Below are positions 27,369-37,361 of a stretch of DNA of 64,000 nucleotides, in pieces. The notes under the pieces were generated by a model. The model made no database searches. It was given only the letters and a program-made list of their open reading frames with translations, and was not told the DNA's origin. The DNA lies in assembly GCA_034664425.1 (NCBI GenBank), contig JAXDHR010000127.1, positions 20,773 to 84,772 of the forward strand, read 5' to 3'. The translations under genes and the position numbers were made by a program. This stretch comes from DATBDM01 sp034664425. GTDB lineage: Bacteria > Actinomycetota > Thermoleophilia > Solirubrobacterales > Solirubrobacteraceae. Numbering within the stretch: position 1 is the first letter of the stretch; every line of letters begins with the position of its first letter.

Positions 27369-27632
27369 TCAGGCCGACTGCGCAGGAGGGGTGACGCTGA
27401 TCACGCGACCGCGGCGGCCCTCGCGGAACTCCACGATCCCCTCCGACTTGGCGAAGATCGTGTCGTCCTTGCCGATGCCGACGCCGAGGCCCGGCTTGAA
27501 CTTGGTGCCGCGCTGGCGAACGATGATCTCGCCGCCGGTCACGGTCTGACCGGCGAAGACCTTCACGCCGAGGCGCTTGGCGTTGGAGTCGCGGCCGTTG
27601 CGGCTGGAGCCGAGGCCCTTCTTGTGTGCCAT
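27369..27632 (-). CDS. rpmA: 50S ribosomal protein L27
   Basis: L27 reaches the peptidyl-transferase centre of the 50S subunit with its N-terminal tail. The 87-residue product has the standard start MAHKKGLGSSRNGRDSNAKR and the GGEIIVRQRGTKFKPG core. There is no Firmicute-type cleavable extension. A clear Shine-Dalgarno, GGGAGG, lies about 10 bases before the ATG. It follows rplU by 14 bases. Confidence 0.98.
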   Translation of the reverse strand: MAHKKGLGSSRNGRDSNAKRLGVKVFAGQTVTGGEIIVRQRGTKFKPGLGVGIGKDDTIFAKSEGIVEFREGRRGRVISVTPPAQSA

Positions 27633-27646
27633 CTGGTCGGTCCTCC

Positions 27647-27967
27647 CTAGCTGCGGCCGATGCCCGTGATCCGGATCCGCGTCAGCTCCTGGCGATGGCC
27701 GGTGCGACGACGGTACCCGCGCTTGGGCTTGAACTTGAACACGCGCAGCTTCGGGCCGCGCTCGTGCCCGACGACCTCGGCGCTGACCTTCGCCGTGGCG
27801 AGGCCGTCGCTGTCGAAGACGGCATCGCCGTCGCCGGCCACGAGCAGCGGCTGCAGCTCGACGGTCGCGCCCACGTCGTCGCGCAGCCGCTCCACGAGGA
27901 GGGTCTGACCCACCTGCACGCGGTACTGCTTGCCGCCGGTCTTGATGACTGCGTAGGACATGGTCAT
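27647..27967 (-). CDS. rplU: 50S ribosomal protein L21
   Basis: L21 binds 23S rRNA in the 50S subunit. The 106-residue product has YAVIKTGGKQYRVQVGQ at the start and the C-terminal VFKFKPKRGYRRRTGHRQ RNA-binding region. Two nearby ATG codons (27967 and 27961) give either MTMSYAV or MSYAV; neither has a clear Shine-Dalgarno, so the start is uncertain by two residues. It follows the RNase E/G gene by 6 bases. Confidence 0.97.
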   Translation of the reverse strand: MTMSYAVIKTGGKQYRVQVGQTLLVERLRDDVGATVELQPLLVAGDGDAVFDSDGLATAKVSAEVVGHERGPKLRVFKFKPKRGYRRRTGHRQELTRIRITGIGRS

Positions 27968-27973
27968 TTGGCT

Positions 27974-30256
27974 CTAGTCGGTGACTTCGGCGTCGGCCTG
28001 GGCCTTCGCGCGCGAACGGCGCCGTCCACCTCTACGGCCACGGCGCCGGGCCGGAGAGGATAGCGCGTCGTCGTCGCCCTCCGGCGCCTGCGCGCCGTCG
28101 GACGGCGCCTCGGCCGCAGGGTCCCCCTGAGCGGGCTCCGCGGCTTCGCCCTGGGCCGTCACGTCGCCGTCGCCCGCCGCGGTCAGCTTGCGACGCCGCG
28201 ACCGCCCGCCGCGCCGCGAGCGGCGCGACTTCGGCTCCGCCGGGTCCTCGTCGGCGTCCTCGCGCGCGCCGGGGCCGGTGCCGGCCTCGCCGACGACCGC
28301 GTCGTTGGAGAGCGTGTCCACCGCCGCCGCCTCCTCGACCTGCTCGGCCTCCTCACGCGCCTTGCGCCTGGCCGCGCCCTTCTTGGCCGCCGCGGAGCGG
28401 CGCGCGCGCTGGTCGGACTGCGCGCGACCGGTGGCGCGCTCGGCGGCAGCCTTCTCGGCGATCCCGAGGTCATCGCCGGTCAGCACGGCGTCGGCGGACG
28501 TGCGGCCCGCCTCCTCGATGCGGACGAGCTTCTTCTCGCCGACGAAGGCGAGCCCGTTGGCGACCGTGATCAGGTAGCCGTCGACCTTGGCCACCGCCGC
28601 GTCAGGGTCGTACATGTGCGGCTCGACGATGTCGACGTGGACCTCCTCCCCGACGCGGAACGGGACGGCGCGCTCGGCGATCTCCTCGCGCGTGCCGGTC
28701 TGCGTGACCACGAGGTGCTCGAGCGGCAGCCCCTCGGAGCCCTCGAAGTGGAACCAGTGGCCCGTCTCCTCCTCGAGCGCCTGCAGCTCGCGTGCCCCGT
28801 CGCCGGTGAACCAGTTGGCCACCCGCGGGTTGAGCCGCACGAGGTAGGCCTCGGGACCGGAGTCGCCCGCCTCCTCGACGAGCATCCTCAGCGTCCGCGC
28901 CGCTTCGATGGCGATCGTCTCCTCGGACTTGATGACGCCCTCGCCGTCGCAGGTCGGGCAGGTGCGGGTCATGATCTCGCGCACGCCGTCGGTGACGTTC
29001 TGGCGCGTCATCTCGACCAGGCCGAGCGGCGAGATCTCCACCACGAAGGTCTTCGTGCGGTCCTCGTCGAGCGCCTTGCGCAGCGTCTTGAGCACCGCGT
29101 CGCGGTTGCGGGCGCGGGCCATGTCGATGAAATCGATCACGATGATCCCGCCGATGTCGCGCAGGCGCAGCTGGCGCACGACCTCGTCCGCCGCCTCGAG
29201 GTTGGTCTTGGTGATCGTGTCCTCGAGCCGCGCGGCCTTGCCCTTGCCCGTGAACGAGCCCGTGTTGACGTCGATGACCGTGAGCGCCTCGGCGTAGTCG
29301 ATCATCAGGTAGCCGCCCGAGGGCAGGTCGACGCGGCGCGAGAGCATGCCATCGATCACGCCCTCGACCCCGTACGCGTCGAACAGCGGCTGCTTGTCCT
29401 CCCACAGCTCGACGCGGTCGACGAGCTCGGGGGCGGTGCGCGAGAAGAAGGAGACGAGCCGCTGGTGCTGCTTGGGATCGTCGACGACCGCCTTCTCGAA
29501 GTGCGCGGAGAAGATGTCGCGCACGACGCGCACCGACAGGTCGGCCTCCTGGAAGACCAGCGCCGGCGCCTCGGCCTCGGCGACGCGCTGCTGGAGCACC
29601 TCGTTGAGCTTGAACAGGTACTGCAGCTCGCGCTCGAAGTCCTTGCGCTGGGCGCCGTGCGCCGCGGTGCGGATGATTGCGCCGCCACTGCCGAGGTCGA
29701 GCTGCTTGGCCTCCTTGCGCAGGCGGTCGCGCTCCTTGTCCTCGAGGCGGCGCGAGACGCCGACGCCCTCCCCGGTCGGGGCGTAGACCATGTAGCGCCC
29801 GGCGATCGTCAGCTCCATCGAGAGGCGCGCGCCCTTGGTCTTCAGCGGGTCCTTGACGACCTGGACGACGACCTCCTGGCCGGGCGAGAGCAGGTCGTTG
29901 ATGCGCGGCCCGCTGCCCGAGCCGCGCCCGCGCTTGACCTGCTCGACCCCCGGAAGGACGATCTCGTCCACGTGCAGGAAGCCGTTCTTCTCGAGGCCGA
30001 TGTCCACGAAGGCCGCCTCGAGGCCGGCCAGGACGTTGTCGACCCGGCCCTTGTAGATGTTGCCGACGATCGAGCGGCCGCCGCGGCGCTCGAAGTAGAC
30101 CTCGGCGACGCGATAGCCGGCGGGGACCTCACCGCCCTTGTTGCGGCGGCGGCGCGAGCCCTTCTGCGGCTGGGCCTCCGCGGGATCGCCCGGGGCCTCC
30201 AGCATGGCGACTCGGGTTTCTCCCCGGTCGACCGTGACGAGCACTTGCTTTCTCAA
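27974..30256 (-). CDS. rng: Ribonuclease E/G
   Basis: This endoribonuclease of the RNase E/G family acts in mRNA decay and rRNA/tRNA processing. The 760-residue protein has an S1 domain (VGNIYKGRVDNVLAGLEAAFVDIG region, about residues 60-180) and an RNase H-like/DNase I-like catalytic core. In the core, DVNTGSFTGKG near residue 324 and DFIDM near 365 supply the metal-binding aspartates. A Zn-link CPTC lies near residue 432. The tail after about residue 610 is low-complexity, alternately acidic and arginine-rich, like the scaffold or RNA-binding tails of RNase E. TTG at 30256 is preceded by GAGGT at good spacing. The rne-rplU-rpmA linkage is common. Confidence 0.93.
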   Translation of the reverse strand: MRKQVLVTVDRGETRVAMLEAPGDPAEAQPQKGSRRRRNKGGEVPAGYRVAEVYFERRGGRSIVGNIYKGRVDNVLAGLEAAFVDIGLEKNGFLHVDEIVLPGVEQVKRGRGSGSGPRINDLLSPGQEVVVQVVKDPLKTKGARLSMELTIAGRYMVYAPTGEGVGVSRRLEDKERDRLRKEAKQLDLGSGGAIIRTAAHGAQRKDFERELQYLFKLNEVLQQRVAEAEAPALVFQEADLSVRVVRDIFSAHFEKAVVDDPKQHQRLVSFFSRTAPELVDRVELWEDKQPLFDAYGVEGVIDGMLSRRVDLPSGGYLMIDYAEALTVIDVNTGSFTGKGKAARLEDTITKTNLEAADEVVRQLRLRDIGGIIVIDFIDMARARNRDAVLKTLRKALDEDRTKTFVVEISPLGLVEMTRQNVTDGVREIMTRTCPTCDGEGVIKSEETIAIEAARTLRMLVEEAGDSGPEAYLVRLNPRVANWFTGDGARELQALEEETGHWFHFEGSEGLPLEHLVVTQTGTREEIAERAVPFRVGEEVHVDIVEPHMYDPDAAVAKVDGYLITVANGLAFVGEKKLVRIEEAGRTSADAVLTGDDLGIAEKAAAERATGRAQSDQRARRSAAAKKGAARRKAREEAEQVEEAAAVDTLSNDAVVGEAGTGPGAREDADEDPAEPKSRRSRRGGRSRRRKLTAAGDGDVTAQGEAAEPAQGDPAAEAPSDGAQAPEGDDDALSSPARRRGRRGGRRRSRAKAQADAEVTD

Positions 30257-30268
30257 GAGATGACCTCA

Positions 30269-31465
30269 TTAGAAGAGGGACGCCCTCCCCTTGCGATCCA
30301 CCGTCTCGCGCGATTGCGCGTGGATCGAGTGGAGCAAGCCGAGGGCCAGGAAGGTGGCGAGCACGGAGGAGCCTCCGTAGCTCAGCAGCGGGGCCGTCAC
30401 GCCGGTGATCGGCGCGATCCCCACGTTCATCCCGATGTTGACGAAGAGCTGGAAGAGGAGCATCACCGTGATGCCCCCGGCGAGCAATGCGCCGTACAGG
30501 TTCTTCGCCATCGTCAGGATGTGCAAACCGCGCCATATCAGCAGCGCGTACAACGACAAGACGATCGCGCAGCCGGCGAACCCGTAGGTCTCGCCGATCA
30601 CCGCGAAGATGAAGTCCGTGTGATGCTCGGGTAGGAAGTTCAGCGACGTCTGCGTCGCGTGGGCGACGCCGCGGCCGGTCTTCTCGCCCGAGCCGATCGC
30701 GATCTTCGACTGCTGCTGCTGGTAGCCCTCGCCGCCCGGGTTCGTCGCCGGGTGCAGGAAGGACGTGAGGCGTCCGACCTGGTAGGGCTTGAGCACCTGC
30801 ACCCCGGCCGCGGGGGCCGCCACCAGCACGATGGCGATCGCGACCGCGAACAGCGCGCCGAGCGCGGCGAAGTGCTTCCAGGGCGCGCCGGCGACGAAGA
30901 GGATGGCCAGCGTCGCGACGACGTAGACCATCGCCGAACCGAGATCCGGCTCGGCCATCACGATCATCGCCGGCAGCAGGCCGAGCAGCATGATCCGGGC
31001 GGTGGTGTCGCGGCCCATCCGCCGCATGCGGTCGACGACGAAGCCCGCCAGGGCGACGACGAGCAGCACCTTGCCCAGCTCGGACGGCTGGAAGTTGAAG
31101 AACGGCAGCGCGATCCAGGACTTCGCGCCGCGGGTCGCTCCGGCGATGCCGAGCACGAGCAGGATCAGGCCGATCAGGAGGCCGTAGGCGGGGTAGCGCA
31201 GCTCGCGCAGCCGCGAGTAGTCCAGCCGCGAGACCCCGTACATCAGCACGACGCCGATGCCCGAGAAGATCGCCTGGCGCATCACGTAGAAGTACGGCGA
31301 CCCCGGGATGTCGTTCTGCGTCGCGCCCTTCAGCGAGATCAGCGAGCACACGACGAGGCCGAGCGACGCCAGCAGCAGCAGCGGGTCCAGGCGCAGCCGC
31401 CACTCGCGCGGGACGAGCGGGGGCGGCGGCTCGGAGGCCGGCTGGATGGTCTGCGTGGCGGTCAC
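30269..31465 (-). CDS. rodA: Rod-shape peptidoglycan polymerase RodA
   Basis: RodA is the SEDS-family peptidoglycan glycosyltransferase of cell elongation, working with PBP2. The 398-residue protein has about ten membrane segments with the SEDS signatures FNFQPSELGKVLLVV and MAEPDLGSAMV. Late in the chain come FIFAVIGETYGFAG and the conserved end ITGVTAPLLSYGGSSVLATF. The GTG at 31465 overlaps the PBP2 stop (GTGA), so the partner proteins are coupled. An open frame further upstream lies in the PBP2 gene and is not used. Confidence 0.95.
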   Translation of the reverse strand: MTATQTIQPASEPPPPLVPREWRLRLDPLLLLASLGLVVCSLISLKGATQNDIPGSPYFYVMRQAIFSGIGVVLMYGVSRLDYSRLRELRYPAYGLLIGLILLVLGIAGATRGAKSWIALPFFNFQPSELGKVLLVVALAGFVVDRMRRMGRDTTARIMLLGLLPAMIVMAEPDLGSAMVYVVATLAILFVAGAPWKHFAALGALFAVAIAIVLVAAPAAGVQVLKPYQVGRLTSFLHPATNPGGEGYQQQQSKIAIGSGEKTGRGVAHATQTSLNFLPEHHTDFIFAVIGETYGFAGCAIVLSLYALLIWRGLHILTMAKNLYGALLAGGITVMLLFQLFVNIGMNVGIAPITGVTAPLLSYGGSSVLATFLALGLLHSIHAQSRETVDRKGRASLF

Positions 31466-33630
31466 CGGGACTGGTTGGCTCCGGGCGTGCAGCTGCGCTT
31501 GAGGCCCAGCCATGCATTGAGCATGAGACACGCGGCGGGGGCTGCGGATTCGGCGCCGAAGCCGCCGCGCTCGACGGTGGTGACGATCACGATCGGCTTC
31601 GTCGGCGCGTCCACGTACACGGCATACCACGCCTGGTCGGGATTGGGTGCACGCTCGGCGGTGCCCGTCTTGCCGTAGATCGGATAGGGATAGCCGTGAA
31701 AGATGTCAGCTGATGTGCCGCCGGGCTGTGTGGCCGCCTCGTGCAGTCCCTGCATGATGGCCGAACGGTCGGCGGGAGGGATGTTCACATGCCGCCGCGC
31801 CGGCGTGCGCAGCTGCTCGATCAGGCGCCCGGCGCCGTCCTGGATCGCGTTGCCCAGGTGCGGACGCACCACCGTGCCGCCGTTGACCAGCGTCGAGTAG
31901 ACCTCGGCCATCTGCAGCGGCGTGGCCTGCAGGTCGCCCTGGCCGACGGCGAGGTTGACGTTGTCGCCCGGGGTCCAGGGGCGCTCGATGCCGCCGCACG
32001 CGTACAGCGCCTGCGTGGTGCCCGGCGTGACCTTGGCCGTCTTCGTGCAGCGCAGGTAGCGCTTGTAGGCGCTGTCGCGCCACTGGCGGTCGGGCACGAG
32101 GCCGGCGAACTCGCCGGGCAGGTCGATGCCGGTCGGCCGTGCGAGTCCGAGCTTGCGCGCCCACTGCTGGATGATCGGCCCCTTCGCGTCGGCCTTGGCG
32201 CCGAGCTCGAAGAAGAAGATGTCCGAGGACACCTTGATCGCCTGGGTGAGGTTCAGCGCGCCGAAGCTCGCGCCCTTGGCGTTCTGGTAGGTCTGCGTGC
32301 CGAGCTTGTAGCTGCCGGTGTCGACGATCACGCTGCTCGGCGTGATGATGCCGCCCGTCAGCGCCGCCATCGCCGTGATCGGCTTGAAGATCGAGCCGGT
32401 CGGATAGGTCGCCGAGATCGCGCGGTTGAACAGCGGCGCGCCGTTGGACTGCGACGTCAGCCGGTCGTAGGTGCGCTGCGAGATCGGCTTGGCGAGGATG
32501 TTCGCGTCGAAGCTCGGATAGGACCCGAGCGCGAGGATCGCGCCGTTCGTCGGGTCCATCGCCACGTAGGCGCCGGCCTTTGCGCCGTTGGCCGACGCGT
32601 AGCCGATCGCCTTCGCCATCGCCGAGTTCGCCGCGCGCTGCAGGCCGAGGTCGAGCGTCAGCTGCAACCGCTCTCCCTGGGTGGGGTCCTTGCGCGTCGT
32701 GGTCTGGCTCTCGTCGCGGTTGCCCGTCGAGTTGACCACCACGCGCGTGTAGCCGTCCTTGCCGCGCAGGTACTGGTCGTAGTGCTCCTCGAGTCCGCTC
32801 TGGCCCACGCGCGTGCCGATCGGCACGCCCTTGTAGCGCTTCTGCCTGCTCTGCTGGGGCGAGATCTCGTTGACCGTCCCGAACAGCTGGGCGCCGAGCG
32901 TCTTGAACGGATACTGGCGCAGGTAGCGCTTCTCGACCACGACGCCGGGGAAGCGGTCCTTGCGCTCGAGCAGGTAGTCGAAGGCGGCGCGGTTGCCCGC
33001 CAGCGTCTTGATCGTGATGTTCGAGTAGGGGGTGTCGGCGATGCCCTGGACGATGCGGCTGTGGATCGTCCTCGGCCTGACCCCGATCACGCGGCCGAGC
33101 CGCTGGTAGAGCCGGCCGAGGTTGGCGGCGCCGGCGGGCAGCGGCGGGACCGGGACGGGCCGGGCCACCGCCGCCGCCCTGGCGAGACGCCGGCGCTGGC
33201 GCCGCTGCGCGGCGGTCACGTGCTTGCGGCCGGCCTCGCGCATGTCGCGCTCGAGCGCCTTGAGCTGGTCGTCGGCGGCGAGCCGGGCGCGCTCCGCCTT
33301 CGAGCGGGCGATCCGGAAGCTGTCGGCCTCCGCGAGCACCGACTTGGGCAGCGCGTCCGGGGAGATCTGCACGACGGGCGCCACCTGCGTCTCGACCAGC
33401 TTGCGGTCGTTGCGATCGACGATGTCGCCGCGCGGAGCCTCGATGCGGACCTTGCGCACGCGGTTGTCGCGAGCCTGGGACACGTAGTCCTGGCCCGTCA
33501 GCACCTGCAGGAACCACAAGCGGAAGAACACGACTGCGAAGAGCACGAACGCGAAGCCGCCGAGCAGGGCGACGCGCACCGCGAGCTGCGGAGTGATCGG
33601 CGGACGGCGTTCCTCGATGGCCGGGGGCAT
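31462..33630 (-). CDS. mrdA: Penicillin-binding protein 2 (elongasome transpeptidase)
   Basis: This class B PBP cross-links peptidoglycan during cell elongation. The 722-residue protein has a short cytoplasmic start and one membrane helix (VALLGGFAFVLFAVVFFRLWF). The dimerization domain starts VRIEAPRGDIVDRN and contains a positively charged insertion around residues 105-170. The transpeptidase domain has the SxxK motif in PTGSIFKP, VSSD as the second motif, and KTGTAE as the third. Position between mreD and rodA in the mreBCD-mrdA-rodA operon fits its role. It ends in an overlap with rodA. Confidence 0.95.
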   Translation of the reverse strand: MPPAIEERRPPITPQLAVRVALLGGFAFVLFAVVFFRLWFLQVLTGQDYVSQARDNRVRKVRIEAPRGDIVDRNDRKLVETQVAPVVQISPDALPKSVLAEADSFRIARSKAERARLAADDQLKALERDMREAGRKHVTAAQRRQRRRLARAAAVARPVPVPPLPAGAANLGRLYQRLGRVIGVRPRTIHSRIVQGIADTPYSNITIKTLAGNRAAFDYLLERKDRFPGVVVEKRYLRQYPFKTLGAQLFGTVNEISPQQSRQKRYKGVPIGTRVGQSGLEEHYDQYLRGKDGYTRVVVNSTGNRDESQTTTRKDPTQGERLQLTLDLGLQRAANSAMAKAIGYASANGAKAGAYVAMDPTNGAILALGSYPSFDANILAKPISQRTYDRLTSQSNGAPLFNRAISATYPTGSIFKPITAMAALTGGIITPSSVIVDTGSYKLGTQTYQNAKGASFGALNLTQAIKVSSDIFFFELGAKADAKGPIIQQWARKLGLARPTGIDLPGEFAGLVPDRQWRDSAYKRYLRCTKTAKVTPGTTQALYACGGIERPWTPGDNVNLAVGQGDLQATPLQMAEVYSTLVNGGTVVRPHLGNAIQDGAGRLIEQLRTPARRHVNIPPADRSAIMQGLHEAATQPGGTSADIFHGYPYPIYGKTGTAERAPNPDQAWYAVYVDAPTKPIVIVTTVERGGFGAESAAPAACLMLNAWLGLKRSCTPGANQSR

Positions 33631-33641
33631 CAGCGCACCGC

Positions 33642-34208
33642 TCAGGCCCGCGAGAGCGGGCTGAGGCCGCCGGTCGTGTAGGCCCGGCGCCGGCGCCGGC
33701 GCGGGTCCTCGGGCAGGTACGGCAGCAGGACGCGGCGGCAGGTCGCGTACACGGGCAGCGCGAGGATCGTGTTGAGCACGATCGTCATCAGGATCTCGCG
33801 CACGAGCATGAACGAGACCGGTGCGTCGACGCCGAGCAGGAACTGCAGCACCGCGTAGCCGATCGCCGAGACGGCGGTGGCGACCGCGCCGACGGCGAGC
33901 GGGGCCAGGCTGTGGGCGGGGTCGCGCAGCTCGCGCACCCGGCCGGCGCCGTAGCCGATCGCCGTGAAGATCAGCGACTCGACGCCGAGCGTCTGCAGCA
34001 GCGCCGTATCCATGAACAGTCCGAGCCCGAAGCCGAAGCAGGCGCCGGGGATCGAGCCCGCGAGAAAGCCGACCGAAGCCGCGAGCAGCGGCGTCAGATC
34101 CGCCGGCTGGCCGAAGATCGACATCTGCGAGACCGTGGTGAGCTGCAGGATGCCGCCGATCAGGGCGAGCAGGGCGAGGCGGCCGTATGCACGCGGCGTC
34201 TGGGTCAC
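33642..34208 (-). CDS. mreD: Rod shape-determining protein MreD
   Basis: MreD is a small polytopic membrane protein of the elongasome. The 188-residue product has about five hydrophobic helices and family-typical segments such as ADLTPLLAASVGFLAGSIPGA and GLFMDTALLQTLGVESLIFTAIGYGAG. A basic RRRRRR stretch lies near the C-terminus. The GTG at 34208 overlaps the mreC stop (GTGA), which fixes the start. Sequence conservation in MreD is low everywhere, so the genetic context carries much of the weight. Confidence 0.9.
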   Translation of the reverse strand: MTQTPRAYGRLALLALIGGILQLTTVSQMSIFGQPADLTPLLAASVGFLAGSIPGACFGFGLGLFMDTALLQTLGVESLIFTAIGYGAGRVRELRDPAHSLAPLAVGAVATAVSAIGYAVLQFLLGVDAPVSFMLVREILMTIVLNTILALPVYATCRRVLLPYLPEDPRRRRRRAYTTGGLSPLSRA

Positions 34209-35077
34209 TTCAGCGACGCCCGGAGGCCGGCCTGGGGTTGGGTGAGGACCTCGACCGTGTCGAGCCGGCGCAGGTCGGCCGCCGGTGTGACGTGGATGCG
34301 GCGGTCGAGCGGGCCCTCGCCGTAGTCGATCCGGCTGACGTTGCCGATCACGATGCCCTGCGGGAACGGCGACGGCAGCCGCGACGTCGTCGTGCCGGCG
34401 GTGATGATCAGATCGCCCTTGCGGACGTTCTGGGCCTTCGGCACGAGATCGAGCAGCAGGTCGCCGGGCGTGCCCTGGACCGGGCCGATGATCCCCGGGT
34501 CGCCGGCGCGCGTGCGCGCGGACACGCCGAAGTCCTGGTCGGTGAGCAGCATCACCTGGGCGTTGCCGCTCGAGACCTGCTTGATGCGGCCGACGAGCCC
34601 GGCGGCGGCGACCACGGGCTGGTCGACGCGGACGCCGTCGCTCGAGCCCTTGTTGATCTCGAGCGTCTGGAACCAGGTACTCGGCGAGCGCTGGTAGACC
34701 CGCGCCTGCACCGGCTGGTACTGGCTGAGGCCGCCCGACGTGTTCTGCTGCTGCAGGCCGCTCGCCTGCTGGGCCTGCGTCAGCGCCGCCGAGGTCTGCG
34801 CGAGTTGCTGGCGCAGCTGGTCGCGCTCGGCGCGCAGCTGGTCGCGCTGCTTCTTGGCGTCCAGCGTCGAGCCGAACCATCCGAACAGGTCGCGCACGGG
34901 CTTGAGGGCGCGATCCGCGCCCTCCTGGATCGGTGCCAGGACCTGCATCGAGCCACGCTGGACGGCGTGGAGGCCGCCGCCCGAGGACTCGCCGAAGTAG
35001 GCTGTGAGGAGGATCAGGGACAGGGCGACCAGCGCGGCGAGCACCGCGCGTCGCCTCCGTACCACGTTGTCGTGCAT
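34205..35077 (-). CDS. mreC: Rod shape-determining protein MreC
   Basis: MreC is a bitopic protein that scaffolds PBP2 outside the membrane. From ATG at 35077 the 290-residue product has a basic start (RRRR). A membrane helix (VLAALVALSLILLTAYF) and a coiled-coil follow, with RDQLRAERDQLRQQLAQ. The double beta-barrel MreC domain comes next (ARVYQRSPSTWFQTLEINKG, then AQVMLLTDQDFGVSARTRA). A TTG start at 35113 would add 12 residues, but neither start has a good Shine-Dalgarno and the ATG gives the family-typical N-terminus. Confidence 0.93.
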   Translation of the reverse strand: MHDNVVRRRRAVLAALVALSLILLTAYFGESSGGGLHAVQRGSMQVLAPIQEGADRALKPVRDLFGWFGSTLDAKKQRDQLRAERDQLRQQLAQTSAALTQAQQASGLQQQNTSGGLSQYQPVQARVYQRSPSTWFQTLEINKGSSDGVRVDQPVVAAAGLVGRIKQVSSGNAQVMLLTDQDFGVSARTRAGDPGIIGPVQGTPGDLLLDLVPKAQNVRKGDLIITAGTTTSRLPSPFPQGIVIGNVSRIDYGEGPLDRRIHVTPAADLRRLDTVEVLTQPQAGLRASLK

Positions 35078-35151
35078 AGACGAGCTGGGACGGTGGAAGA
35101 AATCAAGGCTCAAGGGTACGTGGTCACGAGCCGGGCTCGTGAGAGCTACAG

Positions 35152-36213
<1,062 letters not shown>

Positions 36214-36267
36214 ACAGCAACGCGCCGCGTCGCAACGGCTTTCGAGCCGGGCGCGCGCCGGTGGTCG

Positions 36268-36295
36268 AGTGTATCGAAGGGCGGAGCACTCCCAA
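36268..36295 (-). promoter_or_regulatory. Candidate promoter of the mreB operon
   Basis: Read on the minus strand, TTGGGA (36295-36290) and TACACT (36273-36268) are separated by 16 bases. Each matches four of six bases of the sigma-70-type consensus. They lie 55-82 bases before the mreB ATG, in the 112-base gap after maf, the widest gap in this operon. Confidence 0.4.
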
Positions 36296-36325
36296 GGGCT
36301 GCAGGACCGCTTTCAGCCGCGTCCG

Positions 36326-36886
36326 TCACCCCACGGGCAGCAGGTCCGGGCGCAGGTCGAGCAGGCGCGCCAGCGGGAGCCCGACGACGTTGAGGTAGTC
36401 GCCCTGGATCCCGGTGACCAGGGCGGCACCCGCACCCTGGATCGCGTAGCCGCCCGCGCGGTCCTTCCACTCCCCCGTCGAAAGGTACCAGTCGAGCAGG
36501 GCCGGCGTCAGCGGCCGCAACGAGACGAGCGTCTTCTCGACCGCCGTCAGCGCCACGTCGCCGTCCTCGGCGAGGACGAAGCCGCCGATGACCGCGTGCG
36601 TGCGCCCGCCGAGCGCCTCCAGGTGCCTGCGCGCCTCGCTCTCGTCGGCCGGCTTGCCGAGGATCGCGCCGCTGATCGACACGAGCGTGTCGGCGCCGAG
36701 GACCAGCTCCCCGGCGCCGGCGACCGCCTGCGCCTTCATCCGCGCGTTGGCCGCGGCCACCTCGGCCGGGTCACCTTCGGTGATCTCCTCGACGTTCGCC
36801 GGGCGCACGTCGAACGCGATGCCGATCTGCTCGAGGATCGCCCGCCGCTGGGGTGAGGCCGAGGCCAGGATCAGGCGGCGGGCCAC
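36326..36886 (-). CDS. maf: Maf-like nucleoside triphosphate pyrophosphatase
   Basis: Maf proteins hydrolyse non-canonical or specific NTPs (dTTP, UTP and modified forms) to monophosphates and affect septum formation. The 186-residue product has the N-terminal substrate motif LASASPQRR at residues 7-15. The central GADTLVSISGAILGKP follows, then the C-terminal AGGYAIQGAGAALV and GDYLNVVGLPLARL motifs. Its location between ndk and mreB, next to cell-shape genes, is the common bacterial arrangement. Confidence 0.93.
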   Translation of the reverse strand: MARRLILASASPQRRAILEQIGIAFDVRPANVEEITEGDPAEVAAANARMKAQAVAGAGELVLGADTLVSISGAILGKPADESEARRHLEALGGRTHAVIGGFVLAEDGDVALTAVEKTLVSLRPLTPALLDWYLSTGEWKDRAGGYAIQGAGAALVTGIQGDYLNVVGLPLARLLDLRPDLLPVG

Positions 36887-36896
36887 GACGGCTCGG

Positions 36897-37301
36897 CTAG
36901 CGCTCGCCGAAGAAGAGCTCGGCCTCGCGCTCGCCGGACTCGGGCGAGTCCGAGCCGTGGACCATGTTCTTGCCGACCTCGATCGCGAAGTCGCCGCGGA
37001 TCGAGCCCGTGGTCGCCTCGAGCGGGTTCGTCGCGCCGATCACCTGGCGCGCGGCCTTGATCGCGGACTCGCCCTCGAGCACGAACGCGACGATCGGGCC
37101 GGAGGTGATGAACTCGACGAGCTCGCCGAAGAACGGCTTGCCGTCGTGCTCGGCGTAGTGCTGCCTGGCCAGGTCCTCGGTGACCCGCATGTGCTTCATG
37201 GCGACGATCTTCAGGCCCTTGCGCTCGAAGCGCGCGACGATCTCGCCGGTGAGCCCGCGCGCGAACGCATCGGGCTTGACGAGGATGAGGGTTCTCTCCA
37301 C
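36897..37301 (-). CDS. ndk: Nucleoside diphosphate kinase
   Basis: Ndk transfers the gamma-phosphate between nucleoside di- and triphosphates through a phosphohistidine. The 134-residue protein starts MERTLILVKPDAF and carries the active-site segment NMVHGSDSPE with H115. The start is GTG at 37301, preceded by an AAAGGA Shine-Dalgarno, one of the clearest in the window. maf follows 10 bases later. Confidence 0.97.
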   Translation of the reverse strand: MERTLILVKPDAFARGLTGEIVARFERKGLKIVAMKHMRVTEDLARQHYAEHDGKPFFGELVEFITSGPIVAFVLEGESAIKAARQVIGATNPLEATTGSIRGDFAIEVGKNMVHGSDSPESGEREAELFFGER

Positions 37302-37361
37302 GGAGGGTCCTTTCGCAGGGTGGCGTGCCGGACGCCAGCGGCGCCCGGACCGGCGGCGAGG